From JAFGJQ01 sp964586145 (GTDB taxonomy: Bacteria > Planctomycetota > Phycisphaerae > UBA1845), in NCBI GenBank assembly GCA_964586145.1, contig CAZPHH010000142.1:1-6954 (forward strand): a stretch of 6,954 nt of DNA. The letters run 5' to 3'. Positions 1 to 5,650 of the stretch are shown piece by piece. The first letter of the stretch is position 1; each line of letters begins with the position of its first letter. The position numbers and the translations under genes were made by a program. The notes below the pieces were generated by a model. It was given only the letters and a program-made list of their open reading frames with translations, was not told the DNA's origin and ran no database searches.

Positions 1-24
1 GTCCCTCCGTCCCTTCGTCCCTTG
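1..24. repeat. Octamer tandem repeat (GTCCCTYS, three units)
   Basis: Three 8-base units lie head to tail at the window edge: gtccctcc (1-8), gtcccttc (9-16) and gtcccttg (17-24). On the other strand the unit reads as a GGGACGAA-like repeat. The array probably continues to the left, outside the window. It is non-coding, beyond the 3' end of the branching enzyme gene. Confidence 0.7.
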
Positions 25-28
25 GGTT

Positions 29-43
29 GCGGGCGCAGCCCGC
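29..43 (-). terminator. Short GC hairpin past the branching enzyme gene (weak)
   Basis: Perfect 6-base arms gcgggc (29-34) and gcccgc (38-43) enclose a 3-base loop, 68 bases beyond the GH57 stop codon. No T-run follows on the minus strand (the next bases are AACCCAAGG), so intrinsic termination is doubtful. It could equally be an RNA end-stabilising hairpin or part of the neighbouring repeat. Confidence 0.25.
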
Positions 44-111
44 GCCATGAGACAGTGTACCCGATTTGCCCGCCTTTGCTTCTCGATTTTGGATTTGCGC
101 CGCACGCGCCG

Positions 112-1806
112 TCACATGTTCCACCACGCCAGGTCGATCTTGGGGAACACGCTGTCGTGGATCTCGCCGTCTCGGAGCTGGTGCTCTTCCAGCGGGGAAA
201 TCTTGTTGCCGTCGAGGATGCGGTCGATCACGTTGTTCACAATCTCGTATCGGTTGTCGTGCAGCGCGAAACGGCGAATGCCGTAGTCCACCGCCTGTCC
301 GCGGGCCACCACGAACGGCCAATCGGACGCTTGGAGCAACAGCAGCTCCCGCGCCGCCCGCTCCAGCAGGTCGCGAATCTGCTTGTCCTTCTGCCAGGGC
401 AGGTGGTACGTGTTCCGCCCGAACTTTGCCTCCGCCCGGTACTCGACCTCCCACATCCAGCGGGTCCGGTCGTTGATCCAGACCCGATTGTCGCTGCCCT
501 CACCCCAGGAAAACTCCGGCAGCCGGTGGAACCGCTCCGGAGGCCGGCGGGTGAGCTCGTCCTGCACGGTCGAAACATGAACCTCCGGGTCGTGGTGAAG
601 GTTCAGCAGCAGGTCCCTCAAGAACCGCGGACCCTCAAACCACCAGTGTCCGAACAGCTCCGCGTCGAAGCTTGCGATCACGACCCCCGGCCGGCCGTAC
701 CGGTTGCGGTGGTCCCGCAGCGTCTGCCGGATCAGATTCGTGAAGTGGCCGGCCTGCTGGTGGATCACGCCCGGCACGTCGTCCGGATAGTACGGGTCCT
801 TCTCCCCGAGGCCCGACTGGGCGTGGGTGACCTTCCAGTAACGCAGTCCCCGCCGTTCGCCGTGCTTCTTGTGGAACTCCAGGTAGGCGCCGGTGCCGGG
901 GTATCCGATCCACCCGGACCACACCTGCTCGCACACCTCGCGGCAGCGGGCGTACGCGGCGAGCACCGCGCCGTTGGACGGGCTGCGCAATCCGACCGGG
1001 CCGACGGTGGGCCGCCAGTCGCCGCATTCGTGAATGAACCGCTTGCGGTCGTCGGAGAGCTGGTCGTAGAACAGCCCGGCCTTCTCGTCGCCGATGTTCG
1101 TCGGGACCAGCGGGTCCTCAATGAAGAAGTGCGTGATTCCCTCGTCCGCCAGCATTTGCTCGACGGCCAATCGATCCCGCGGACCGCCGAAATCGACGGC
1201 CGGGTACCACCGGCCCGCGGGCCGATACGCACACTCCGGCAGCCACAATCCCGTGGGCTGGATGCCGAGAATCCGCCGGGTGGAGGCGATGCCCGCCCGA
1301 ATCTGCGCCCGTACGCACGAATCCTCCAGGAGCAGCGGCGTGTACCCGTGTGTGGCGTGCCCCGTGAGGATCTCGATGATTCCTTCCCTGGCCCAGCGGC
1401 CGAACGTGGCGGGGATGTCCCGCTTCATCTCTTCAAATTGCTCGGCGGTCCGGGCGTACCATTCGCCCCAGCGCTTCGCCAGGTAGGCGAAGTGCGCCTC
1501 ATCACGGGATTCGAATTCCTTCCGATCATGCTCGGCCCGGGCGATGCGCTCCTCCAGGTACTCGCGGAAGCACTGCTTGAACCGATCGTGCGCCATCTGC
1601 TCCAGCAGGATCGGCGTCAGGCCCACGGTGATGGCCGGCCGGCCCCCCAGTTGGTGCACCTCGGCGATCATGTCCAGGATGGGCAGGTAGGTCTCGGCGG
1701 CGGCCTCATACAGCCAGTCTTCGCCGTGCGGCCAGTATCCGTGATGCAGCACGTACGGCAGGTGCCCATGGAGAACCAGACAGAAGCTGCCCAGGGGTTC
1801 ACTCAC
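112..1806 (-). CDS. GH57 1,4-alpha-glucan branching enzyme (with DUF1957 region)
   Basis: The 564-residue protein reads as a cytoplasmic glycoside hydrolase family 57 branching enzyme. Such enzymes cut alpha-1,4-glucan and re-attach the piece by an alpha-1,6 bond during glycogen-type polymer synthesis. The GH57 motifs appear in order: HGHLPY (13-18), WPHGEDWLYEAAAETYLP (25-42), GHATHGYTPLL (149-159), GLWLPECAYRP (186-196) with the presumed nucleophile E191, and ASFDAELFGHWWFEG (378-392) with the presumed acid D381. The C-terminal helical DUF1957 region carries SDWPFVVARGQAVDYG (494-509), and the chain ends in FPKIDLAWW, as complete members do. Length lies between the roughly 520-residue Thermus and 675-residue Thermococcus enzymes. 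The start is GTG, chosen because AAGGA (complement of 1813-1817) lies 6 bases upstream. There is no signal peptide. The family is clear. Whether branching or mainly hydrolysis dominates cannot be read from sequence alone. Confidence 0.93.
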   Translation of the reverse strand: MSEPLGSFCLVLHGHLPYVLHHGYWPHGEDWLYEAAAETYLPILDMIAEVHQLGGRPAITVGLTPILLEQMAHDRFKQCFREYLEERIARAEHDRKEFESRDEAHFAYLAKRWGEWYARTAEQFEEMKRDIPATFGRWAREGIIEILTGHATHGYTPLLLEDSCVRAQIRAGIASTRRILGIQPTGLWLPECAYRPAGRWYPAVDFGGPRDRLAVEQMLADEGITHFFIEDPLVPTNIGDEKAGLFYDQLSDDRKRFIHECGDWRPTVGPVGLRSPSNGAVLAAYARCREVCEQVWSGWIGYPGTGAYLEFHKKHGERRGLRYWKVTHAQSGLGEKDPYYPDDVPGVIHQQAGHFTNLIRQTLRDHRNRYGRPGVVIASFDAELFGHWWFEGPRFLRDLLLNLHHDPEVHVSTVQDELTRRPPERFHRLPEFSWGEGSDNRVWINDRTRWMWEVEYRAEAKFGRNTYHLPWQKDKQIRDLLERAARELLLLQASDWPFVVARGQAVDYGIRRFALHDNRYEIVNNVIDRILDGNKISPLEEHQLRDGEIHDSVFPKIDLAWWNM

Positions 1807-1902
1807 AGAAAGTCCTTTCCGTACAGAAGGTTACGGGCCCAATTGGCGCAAACGACGATGACCGACCCTCCCCCCAACCTCGCGAGCAAGTGAGCGCGTT
1901 TA

Positions 1903-1947
1903 CCGGTCCAGGCAGGCCCTGTCAAGGTCAGGCCAGGCCTGGGCCGG
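1903..1947 (-). other. Long imperfect inverted repeat between the DUF502 and GH57 genes
   Basis: Arms 1903-1923 and 1927-1947 pair over 21 positions with five mismatches around a 3-base loop (aag). The right arm contains the perfect palindrome ccaggcctgg (1933-1942). The structure starts 5 bases past the DUF502 stop codon and ends nearly 100 bases before the GTG of the branching enzyme. It lacks a T-run on the minus strand. It may be a non-canonical terminator, an attenuating or stabilising hairpin, or a palindromic repeat element. Confidence 0.45.
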
Positions 1948-1952
1948 CGGAC

Positions 1953-2543
1953 TCATCGTTTTCCCACCATCCCGCCCGTCAGCGCGAACCGCATGGCCCG
2001 CTCCATATCCATGTCGAGCGGTTCCACGCTTGCCCGCGGAATCATGACCGTGAATCCACCGAGCTGGTAGCTCATGGGCAGGTACACCGCGACGGTCTCC
2101 TCCGTGCCCAGTGCATCCGGCACATCGCGGAAGTCGTCCCGCGTGACGAACCCCATGAGCTTCATCTCGCTGCCCGGCAACGTGACGAGCACCACGCGTT
2201 TCGCATCTTCCGTCGCGCTGCGGTTCATAAAGTCCGTCAGATCACGGACTGCGCCATAAATGGTTTTGACGAGCGGGATGCGATCCAGTAGCCGCTCCGC
2301 ACGATGCCAGATCCACTTGACGATCCAGGTCTGAAACAGCAGGCCGATCGCAAGAATCAGCACGATCCCGATGGCCAGGCCGACGCCCGGCACGTAATAC
2401 TTGTCGGGCAGCACGAGCTTCACGCCCCGACCCAACAACGATTCCAGCATCGAGGCCAGCCAGTAGATCACGTAACACGTGATCAGCAGCGGAGCTACGA
2501 CAGCCAAGCCCTTCAAGAAAATCTTGTGGAGTTGCCGGTACAT
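1953..2543 (-). CDS. DUF502 family two-helix membrane protein
   Basis: This 196-residue protein matches the DUF502 family, whose members are small inner-membrane proteins of unknown biochemical role. Two hydrophobic segments lie near residues 11-34 and 54-78. They are followed by the family's RIPLVKTIYGAVRDL motif (88-102) and a soluble beta-rich part with VVLVTLPGSE (117-126), GFVTRDD (131-137), VAVYLPMSYQLGGF (151-164) and IPRASVEPLDM (168-178). The terminal GGMV is also typical. The frame stays open to a TTG at 2558, but nothing like a Shine-Dalgarno precedes that codon. AAGGTGG (complement of 2549-2555) sits 5 bases before the ATG at 2543, so I chose ATG. The gene lies downstream of the exported-protein gene and upstream of the branching enzyme, with gaps of 242 and 146 bases, so tight co-transcription is not obvious. 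Family assignment is firm; function is unknown. Confidence 0.9.
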   Translation of the reverse strand: MYRQLHKIFLKGLAVVAPLLITCYVIYWLASMLESLLGRGVKLVLPDKYYVPGVGLAIGIVLILAIGLLFQTWIVKWIWHRAERLLDRIPLVKTIYGAVRDLTDFMNRSATEDAKRVVLVTLPGSEMKLMGFVTRDDFRDVPDALGTEETVAVYLPMSYQLGGFTVMIPRASVEPLDMDMERAMRFALTGGMVGKR

Positions 2544-2548
2544 GGGAA

Positions 2549-2555
2549 CCACCTT
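2549..2555 (-). promoter_or_regulatory. Ribosome binding site that sets the DUF502 start
   Basis: AAGGTGG on the minus strand lies 5 bases before the ATG at 2541-2543. The alternative TTG codon (2556-2558) directly abuts this motif, so the motif would lie inside the gene if TTG were used. This supports the shorter, 196-residue product. Confidence 0.6.
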
Positions 2556-2558
2556 CAA

Positions 2559-2785
2559 ATGATCGGCGCCGTCGCGTCGTTCTTCTTCCGACGCACTCCT
2601 GACGTGCCCGGACGGTACGCCAGGGGCAGCCTACGCCACCCGGGAAACGCTGTAAAGCCGAACGTGCCTTCGAAGGAATCGCAGCGTGTGACTGCGTGAT
2701 TGCACACGGCCAGCGCGCGAAGGAGACCGGGGGGGCATCACCCCCCGGCCTCCGATGTGGGCGGTCGCCAAGGCTGTCGTCCGGC
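2559..2785. other. Non-coding gap between the exported-protein and DUF502 genes
   Basis: Apart from the hairpin at 2722-2753, this 227-base stretch holds no gene I can support. A perfect 10-base palindrome, ccttcgaagg (2667-2676), lies about 125 bases upstream of the DUF502 ATG and could be an operator or chance. I find no clear -35/-10 pair. Confidence 0.4.
2722..2753 (-). terminator. Strong GC hairpin after the exported-protein gene
   Basis: An 8-base perfect stem, ccgggggg (2727-2734) with ccccccgg (2741-2748), is extended by four more pairs (ggag 2722-2725 with ctcc 2750-2753) across a single mismatch, with a 6-base loop. It begins 32 bases past the stop codon at 2786. Only a short pyrimidine run (TTC) follows on the minus strand, so it is a likely but non-textbook terminator. 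It supports the exported protein being transcribed apart from the DUF502 gene. Confidence 0.5.
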
Positions 2786-4453
2786 CTACTTCGGCTTCGG
2801 CACGTTGCTCTTCAACATGCGGTAGCAGGCGTACAGCTTGGAATTGGCATGCTTGATGGGCAGGCCGGGTTTCACACCCGCGGCCTCCGCGGTGTAGATC
2901 ACCATGTGGTAGACGTACACCAGTTCCGGGTCGGCCTTGCCCTCGAATGCGACGAGGACGTCAAGAGAATACTGTGTCGGCTCCTGGGTGAGCGGGGCGC
3001 GCTTCCAGATCTCCCAGTCCTTGCCCTCCACGCACGCGGCGTAGGGAAGGTGCTCATCGTCGTATTCCCGAGCGCTCCACTTCGGGTTTTCCTTCAGGAA
3101 CTCCAGGACGGCCTTGGCGATTTCATCGGGTTTGCCCGGGCCGGCGTAGTCCTTGTTGTGGCCGGGCCAGGTCAACTCCTTCAGCACGGTTTTCCACAGG
3201 GGCAGGGCCGCGGCCGCGGCGGCCTCGGCCTTTTGGATGGCTTCATCGTACTTGCCGTCCGGGTTCCAGAGCTGGGCGAGCTTGTAGTACTTGACGGCGC
3301 CTTCCGCCCGCGCGTACTTCAGTTCCAGCTTCTCCTTGTTGTCGGCGGCAATGCTGTCCGACACGCGCAGGGCGTCCTTGGCCCAGGCTTGCGCCCAGCC
3401 TGCGATCTGCCGCTCGCGCTCCGCGAAGTCGATGCCGTACGCCACGTTGGCGGCCTGGACGGCCGGCATTTCGACGTCTTCCAGGTTGGGTACCTTCTCG
3501 AACACGTCGTAGACTTTGAGGTTCGTGTCGCCATAGCGCTCGCGGAACCGAGTCCGCACGGGTTCGAATCGCTTCTTCCAGTCTTCCCAGGCCGTGTGGA
3601 TCACCACTCCCTTCTTCTTCACGTCGGTCTCCGACAGGAAGTTGGACTGGTATTCCTCGCACAGGGCGGCCAAGGCTTTCCAGTCTTCCTGGGCCTGCGC
3701 CACGTCGATCGCGGGTCCGGCCGCTTCCTGGGCCTTGGCCTTTTCCTCGGCCTCCTTGGCGGCCTTTTCCTTCAGGAACGCGGCCATCTCGGCCTTGACC
3801 TGCGAAAGCCGCTCGGGCTGGGCGTCGATGTATGCCTGGGCCTCGTCCAGGTCCGGATGTGATTCCACGCCCTTCTCCGCCGCCACCTCGCGGACCTTCT
3901 TCAGGGCCGCCTCCAGCGCCGGGAACAGCTTCTCGATGTCCGCGTAGTAGTCCTCCACGGATTTCGAGAGTTCCATCGTTTTCGAGTTCTCGATCATGCG
4001 ATACGAGCTTTCGACGGCGCGCTGCGTGTCCTGGAACTCCTTCATCGCCTCTCGCACCGGGTAGGGCAGAGTGGCCGGCTTGTCTGCCTTCGGCTTGTCC
4101 GCGGCGGCCGGCGCCGCGCCGGATGCAGGTTCGCCGGTCCCCATTCGCCGGGCCAGGTCTTTCTGGAGCTTCTCGTATTTGTTCCGCAGGGTCTTGAGGT
4201 TCTTATGCCCGGCGTCCGCCTCCTCGATCTTCTTGAGCAGGGCGCCCGCCGCGTTGAGTTGCTCCAGGGCTTCCGCGTTCTTGCCGTTGAACATCAGCCG
4301 CTCCGCCCCTCGCAGCGTTTTGTCTGCCTCCTTCGCCCAGTCGTCCACCTCCCCGGCTGACACGGAAGCGGCCACCCCGCCGACCAGCACCGCCGTCAGA
4401 ACCAAAACAGACACCGGTCGGATGACCGCCTGAGCACACTTCCCGATCGACAT
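2786..4453 (-). CDS. Exported helical protein of unknown family
   Basis: I do not recognise this 555-residue protein. Residues 1-33 look like a Sec signal peptide: Lys5 and Arg12, a hydrophobic core at 14-28, and VSA before Gly34 as the likely cleavage site. The mature part is predicted to be mostly helical. A charged coiled-coil-like stretch (35-103) is followed by an Ala/Pro/Lys linker (108-130), more helices (132-245) with a Lys/Glu/Ala-rich run at 226-245, and a Trp/Tyr-rich region (255-420). The C-terminal part (420-555) looks like a separate compact domain, with repeated aromatics, cysteines 474 and 543, and motifs such as QYSLDVLVAFEG (494-505) and VYVYHMVIYTAEAAGV (512-527). The frame is open 79 codons further upstream, but AAGGAGG (4461-4467) lies 7 bases before this ATG and only this start exposes the signal peptide. 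A periplasmic or surface scaffold role is inference only. Confidence 0.85.
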   Translation of the reverse strand: MSIGKCAQAVIRPVSVLVLTAVLVGGVAASVSAGEVDDWAKEADKTLRGAERLMFNGKNAEALEQLNAAGALLKKIEEADAGHKNLKTLRNKYEKLQKDLARRMGTGEPASGAAPAAADKPKADKPATLPYPVREAMKEFQDTQRAVESSYRMIENSKTMELSKSVEDYYADIEKLFPALEAALKKVREVAAEKGVESHPDLDEAQAYIDAQPERLSQVKAEMAAFLKEKAAKEAEEKAKAQEAAGPAIDVAQAQEDWKALAALCEEYQSNFLSETDVKKKGVVIHTAWEDWKKRFEPVRTRFRERYGDTNLKVYDVFEKVPNLEDVEMPAVQAANVAYGIDFAERERQIAGWAQAWAKDALRVSDSIAADNKEKLELKYARAEGAVKYYKLAQLWNPDGKYDEAIQKAEAAAAAALPLWKTVLKELTWPGHNKDYAGPGKPDEIAKAVLEFLKENPKWSAREYDDEHLPYAACVEGKDWEIWKRAPLTQEPTQYSLDVLVAFEGKADPELVYVYHMVIYTAEAAGVKPGLPIKHANSKLYACYRMLKSNVPKPK

Positions 4454-4460
4454 AGTAATA

Positions 4461-4467
4461 CCTCCTT
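4461..4467 (-). promoter_or_regulatory. Strong ribosome binding site of the exported-protein gene
   Basis: AAGGAGG on the minus strand, 7 bases before the ATG at 4451-4453, is the best Shine-Dalgarno match in the window. It fixes the start at the signal peptide rather than further upstream, and suggests efficient translation. Confidence 0.8.
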
Positions 4468-4470
4468 GTT

Positions 4471-4499
4471 TCCCCGGGGACATGTGTGACCCTGTCCCC
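4471..4499. repeat. Overlapping palindromes in the exported-protein leader
   Basis: The palindrome tccccgggga (4471-4480) overlaps a 7-base inverted repeat, ggggaca (4476-4482) and tgtcccc (4493-4499), with a 10-base spacer. The two stems cannot form at once because they share ggg(g)a. They sit 3 bases beyond the Shine-Dalgarno of the exported-protein gene. They may be an operator, an mRNA leader switch, or a REP-like palindrome inserted there. Confidence 0.5.
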
Positions 4500-4670
4500 C
4501 ACTTCAGCCCGGCCCGACGCGGGCGGCCTCCCCGGCCGGCTTCGCCCCCAAGACCGCGCAGGGACGGCACGGACAAGTCCCTATCGTCGGCTACGGGGCC
4601 GACTGCGTCAACCACCATCGAGTCGTATGGGGCTTGCCGGACACCCGTGCCGTCCTGCCCGGCGGACCGG

Positions 4671-4698
4671 TTCCCCTGGGGCGGCCGCACGCCATAAT
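4671..4698 (+). promoter_or_regulatory. Tentative promoter upstream of the dehydrogenase
   Basis: cataat (4693-4698) matches a -10 hexamer at five of six bases and is the only AT-rich hexamer in the region. A poor -35 candidate, ttcccc (4671-4676), lies 16 bases upstream. It would leave a leader of roughly 150 bases before the dehydrogenase ATG. Evidence is weak. Confidence 0.2.
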
Positions 4699-4840
4699 AC
4701 TCGTCATGGTCCGCGGCGGCTCGCGGGTGCGATCGCGCGAGCCCTCCCGGCCCGCGGTTTCACGAGGCGAGCGCGGGTGAGGGAAGAAGGGACCACCGGA
4801 GGTCGAGCAGGTCCGGTCAGTGGTTCATGGACGCTGACAC

Positions 4841-4846
4841 GGGAGG
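4841..4846 (+). promoter_or_regulatory. Ribosome binding site of the dehydrogenase
   Basis: GGGAGG lies 6 bases before the ATG at 4853 and supports that start. Confidence 0.7.
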
Positions 4847-4852
4847 TGTCCG

Positions 4853-5638
4853 ATGGATGCGGGATTGAAAAATCAATGCGTGCTGGTGACCGGAGCGTCC
4901 GGCGGGATCGGTCAGGCCATCGCCCGCGCGCTTGCGGCAGAGGGCGCCTCACTGGCCCTGCACTACCGCACGAATGCCGACTCCGTGCAGACTCTTCGTC
5001 GCGAACTGAGCGTGCCGTGCCTGGCCGTGCAGGCAGACCTCCGGGATGAGCGACAGGTCGACGCCATGTTCACGGCGATCCTGGGCCGGTTCCCGCAGAT
5101 TCACTCCGTCATCGCCAACGCGGGCATCTGGAACGCGGGGGCCGTGCCTTTGCACGAAATGGCGCTGGCCCAGTGGCACGCGACCCTGAAGTCCGATCTG
5201 ACCAGTGTCTTCCTGACGTGCCGGGCCTTCCTTCGGCATCTGGCGGAGGTGCCTCGCGAGTCCGCGTCCATCGTTCTGGTCGGCTCGACCGCCGCTCTGT
5301 TCGGCGAAGCGGATCACGCCGATTATGCGGCGGCCAAGGCGGGTATGGCGTACGGGCTGACCCGAAGCGTGAAGAACGAAATCGTGGGGTTGGCGCCGCG
5401 CGGTCGGGTCAATTGCGTATGCCCGGGCTGGACCGAAACGCCCATGGCCGCCGGGCACGCGGATGATCCGGCGGTCATCCAACGGGTGACATCCACCATG
5501 GCCTTGCGGAAGATCGCCCGGCCGCAGGACGTGGCCGCCGCCGTCGTGTTCCTGGTGTCCGACGCGCTGGCCGGTCACATCAGCGGGGCGATCATCCCGG
5601 TGGCCGGAGGAATGGAGGGCAGACTCCTCCACCCCTGA
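4853..5638 (+). CDS. Short-chain dehydrogenase/reductase (SDR, FabG-like)
   Basis: The 261-residue protein is a classical SDR oxidoreductase of normal length. It uses NAD(P) to interconvert an alcohol and a ketone in the cytoplasm. The nucleotide-binding motif TGASGGIG is at 13-20, ADL at 61-63, and the NAG motif at 89-91. Catalytic Ser145, Tyr158 and Lys162 show the usual spacing, and PG follows at 191-192. Arg39 after the second strand suggests NADP(H) preference. Position 115, in KSDLTSVF, carries Asp where the family's catalytic tetrad usually has Asn. The C-terminal part (HISGAIIPVAGG) is standard. GGGAGG (4841-4846) lies 6 bases before the ATG. The gene stands alone on its strand and converges on the lipoprotein gene with a 12-base gap. 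Substrate cannot be told: 3-oxoacyl-ACP reductase is one possibility, sugar or steroid-type substrates are others. Confidence 0.93.
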   Translation: MDAGLKNQCVLVTGASGGIGQAIARALAAEGASLALHYRTNADSVQTLRRELSVPCLAVQADLRDERQVDAMFTAILGRFPQIHSVIANAGIWNAGAVPLHEMALAQWHATLKSDLTSVFLTCRAFLRHLAEVPRESASIVLVGSTAALFGEADHADYAAAKAGMAYGLTRSVKNEIVGLAPRGRVNCVCPGWTETPMAAGHADDPAVIQRVTSTMALRKIARPQDVAAAVVFLVSDALAGHISGAIIPVAGGMEGRLLHP

Positions 5639-5650
5639 TTCGCCACGCCC

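Larger units (their letters stand above)
4500..4852. other. Divergent intergenic region, no gene seen
   Basis: Open frames cross this region on both strands, but their translations are Arg/Pro/Gly-rich and lack supported starts, so I call no gene. Small hairpins are visible: gtcggc/gccgac (4586-4591 and 4598-4603) and cccgcg/cgcggg (4751-4756 and 4772-4777). A GCGATCGC palindrome is at 4729-4736. Promoters for both flanking genes should lie here. Confidence 0.45.

Noticed and set aside
22..1893. A 623-codon open frame on the plus strand, opposite the GH57 gene.
   Set aside because: It lies almost wholly antisense to a gene with clear GH57 motifs, its translation is Val/Leu/Arg/Pro-rich without recognisable motifs, and GC-rich codon bias readily creates such frames.
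2696..3862. A 388-codon plus-strand frame opposite the exported-protein gene, with Gly/Leu-rich membrane-like stretches.
   Set aside because: It mirrors codons of the minus-strand gene, which has a signal peptide and a strong ribosome binding site. The apparent hydrophobic runs are the complement of Lys/Glu/Ala codons.
112..4453. A single three-gene operon linking the exported protein, DUF502 protein and branching enzyme.
   Set aside because: The gaps of 242 and 146 bases and the hairpins in them make this unlikely, though it cannot be excluded without transcript data.
4454..4690. N-terminal extension of the exported protein by 79 residues.
   Set aside because: The extension is Arg/Gly/Pro-rich, would bury the signal peptide, and the AAGGAGG site lies inside it just before the chosen ATG.
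4486..5049. A 187-codon plus-strand frame covering the intergenic region and the start of the dehydrogenase.
   Set aside because: It is out of frame with the well-supported SDR gene, is Arg/Gly-rich and has no motif or convincing start.
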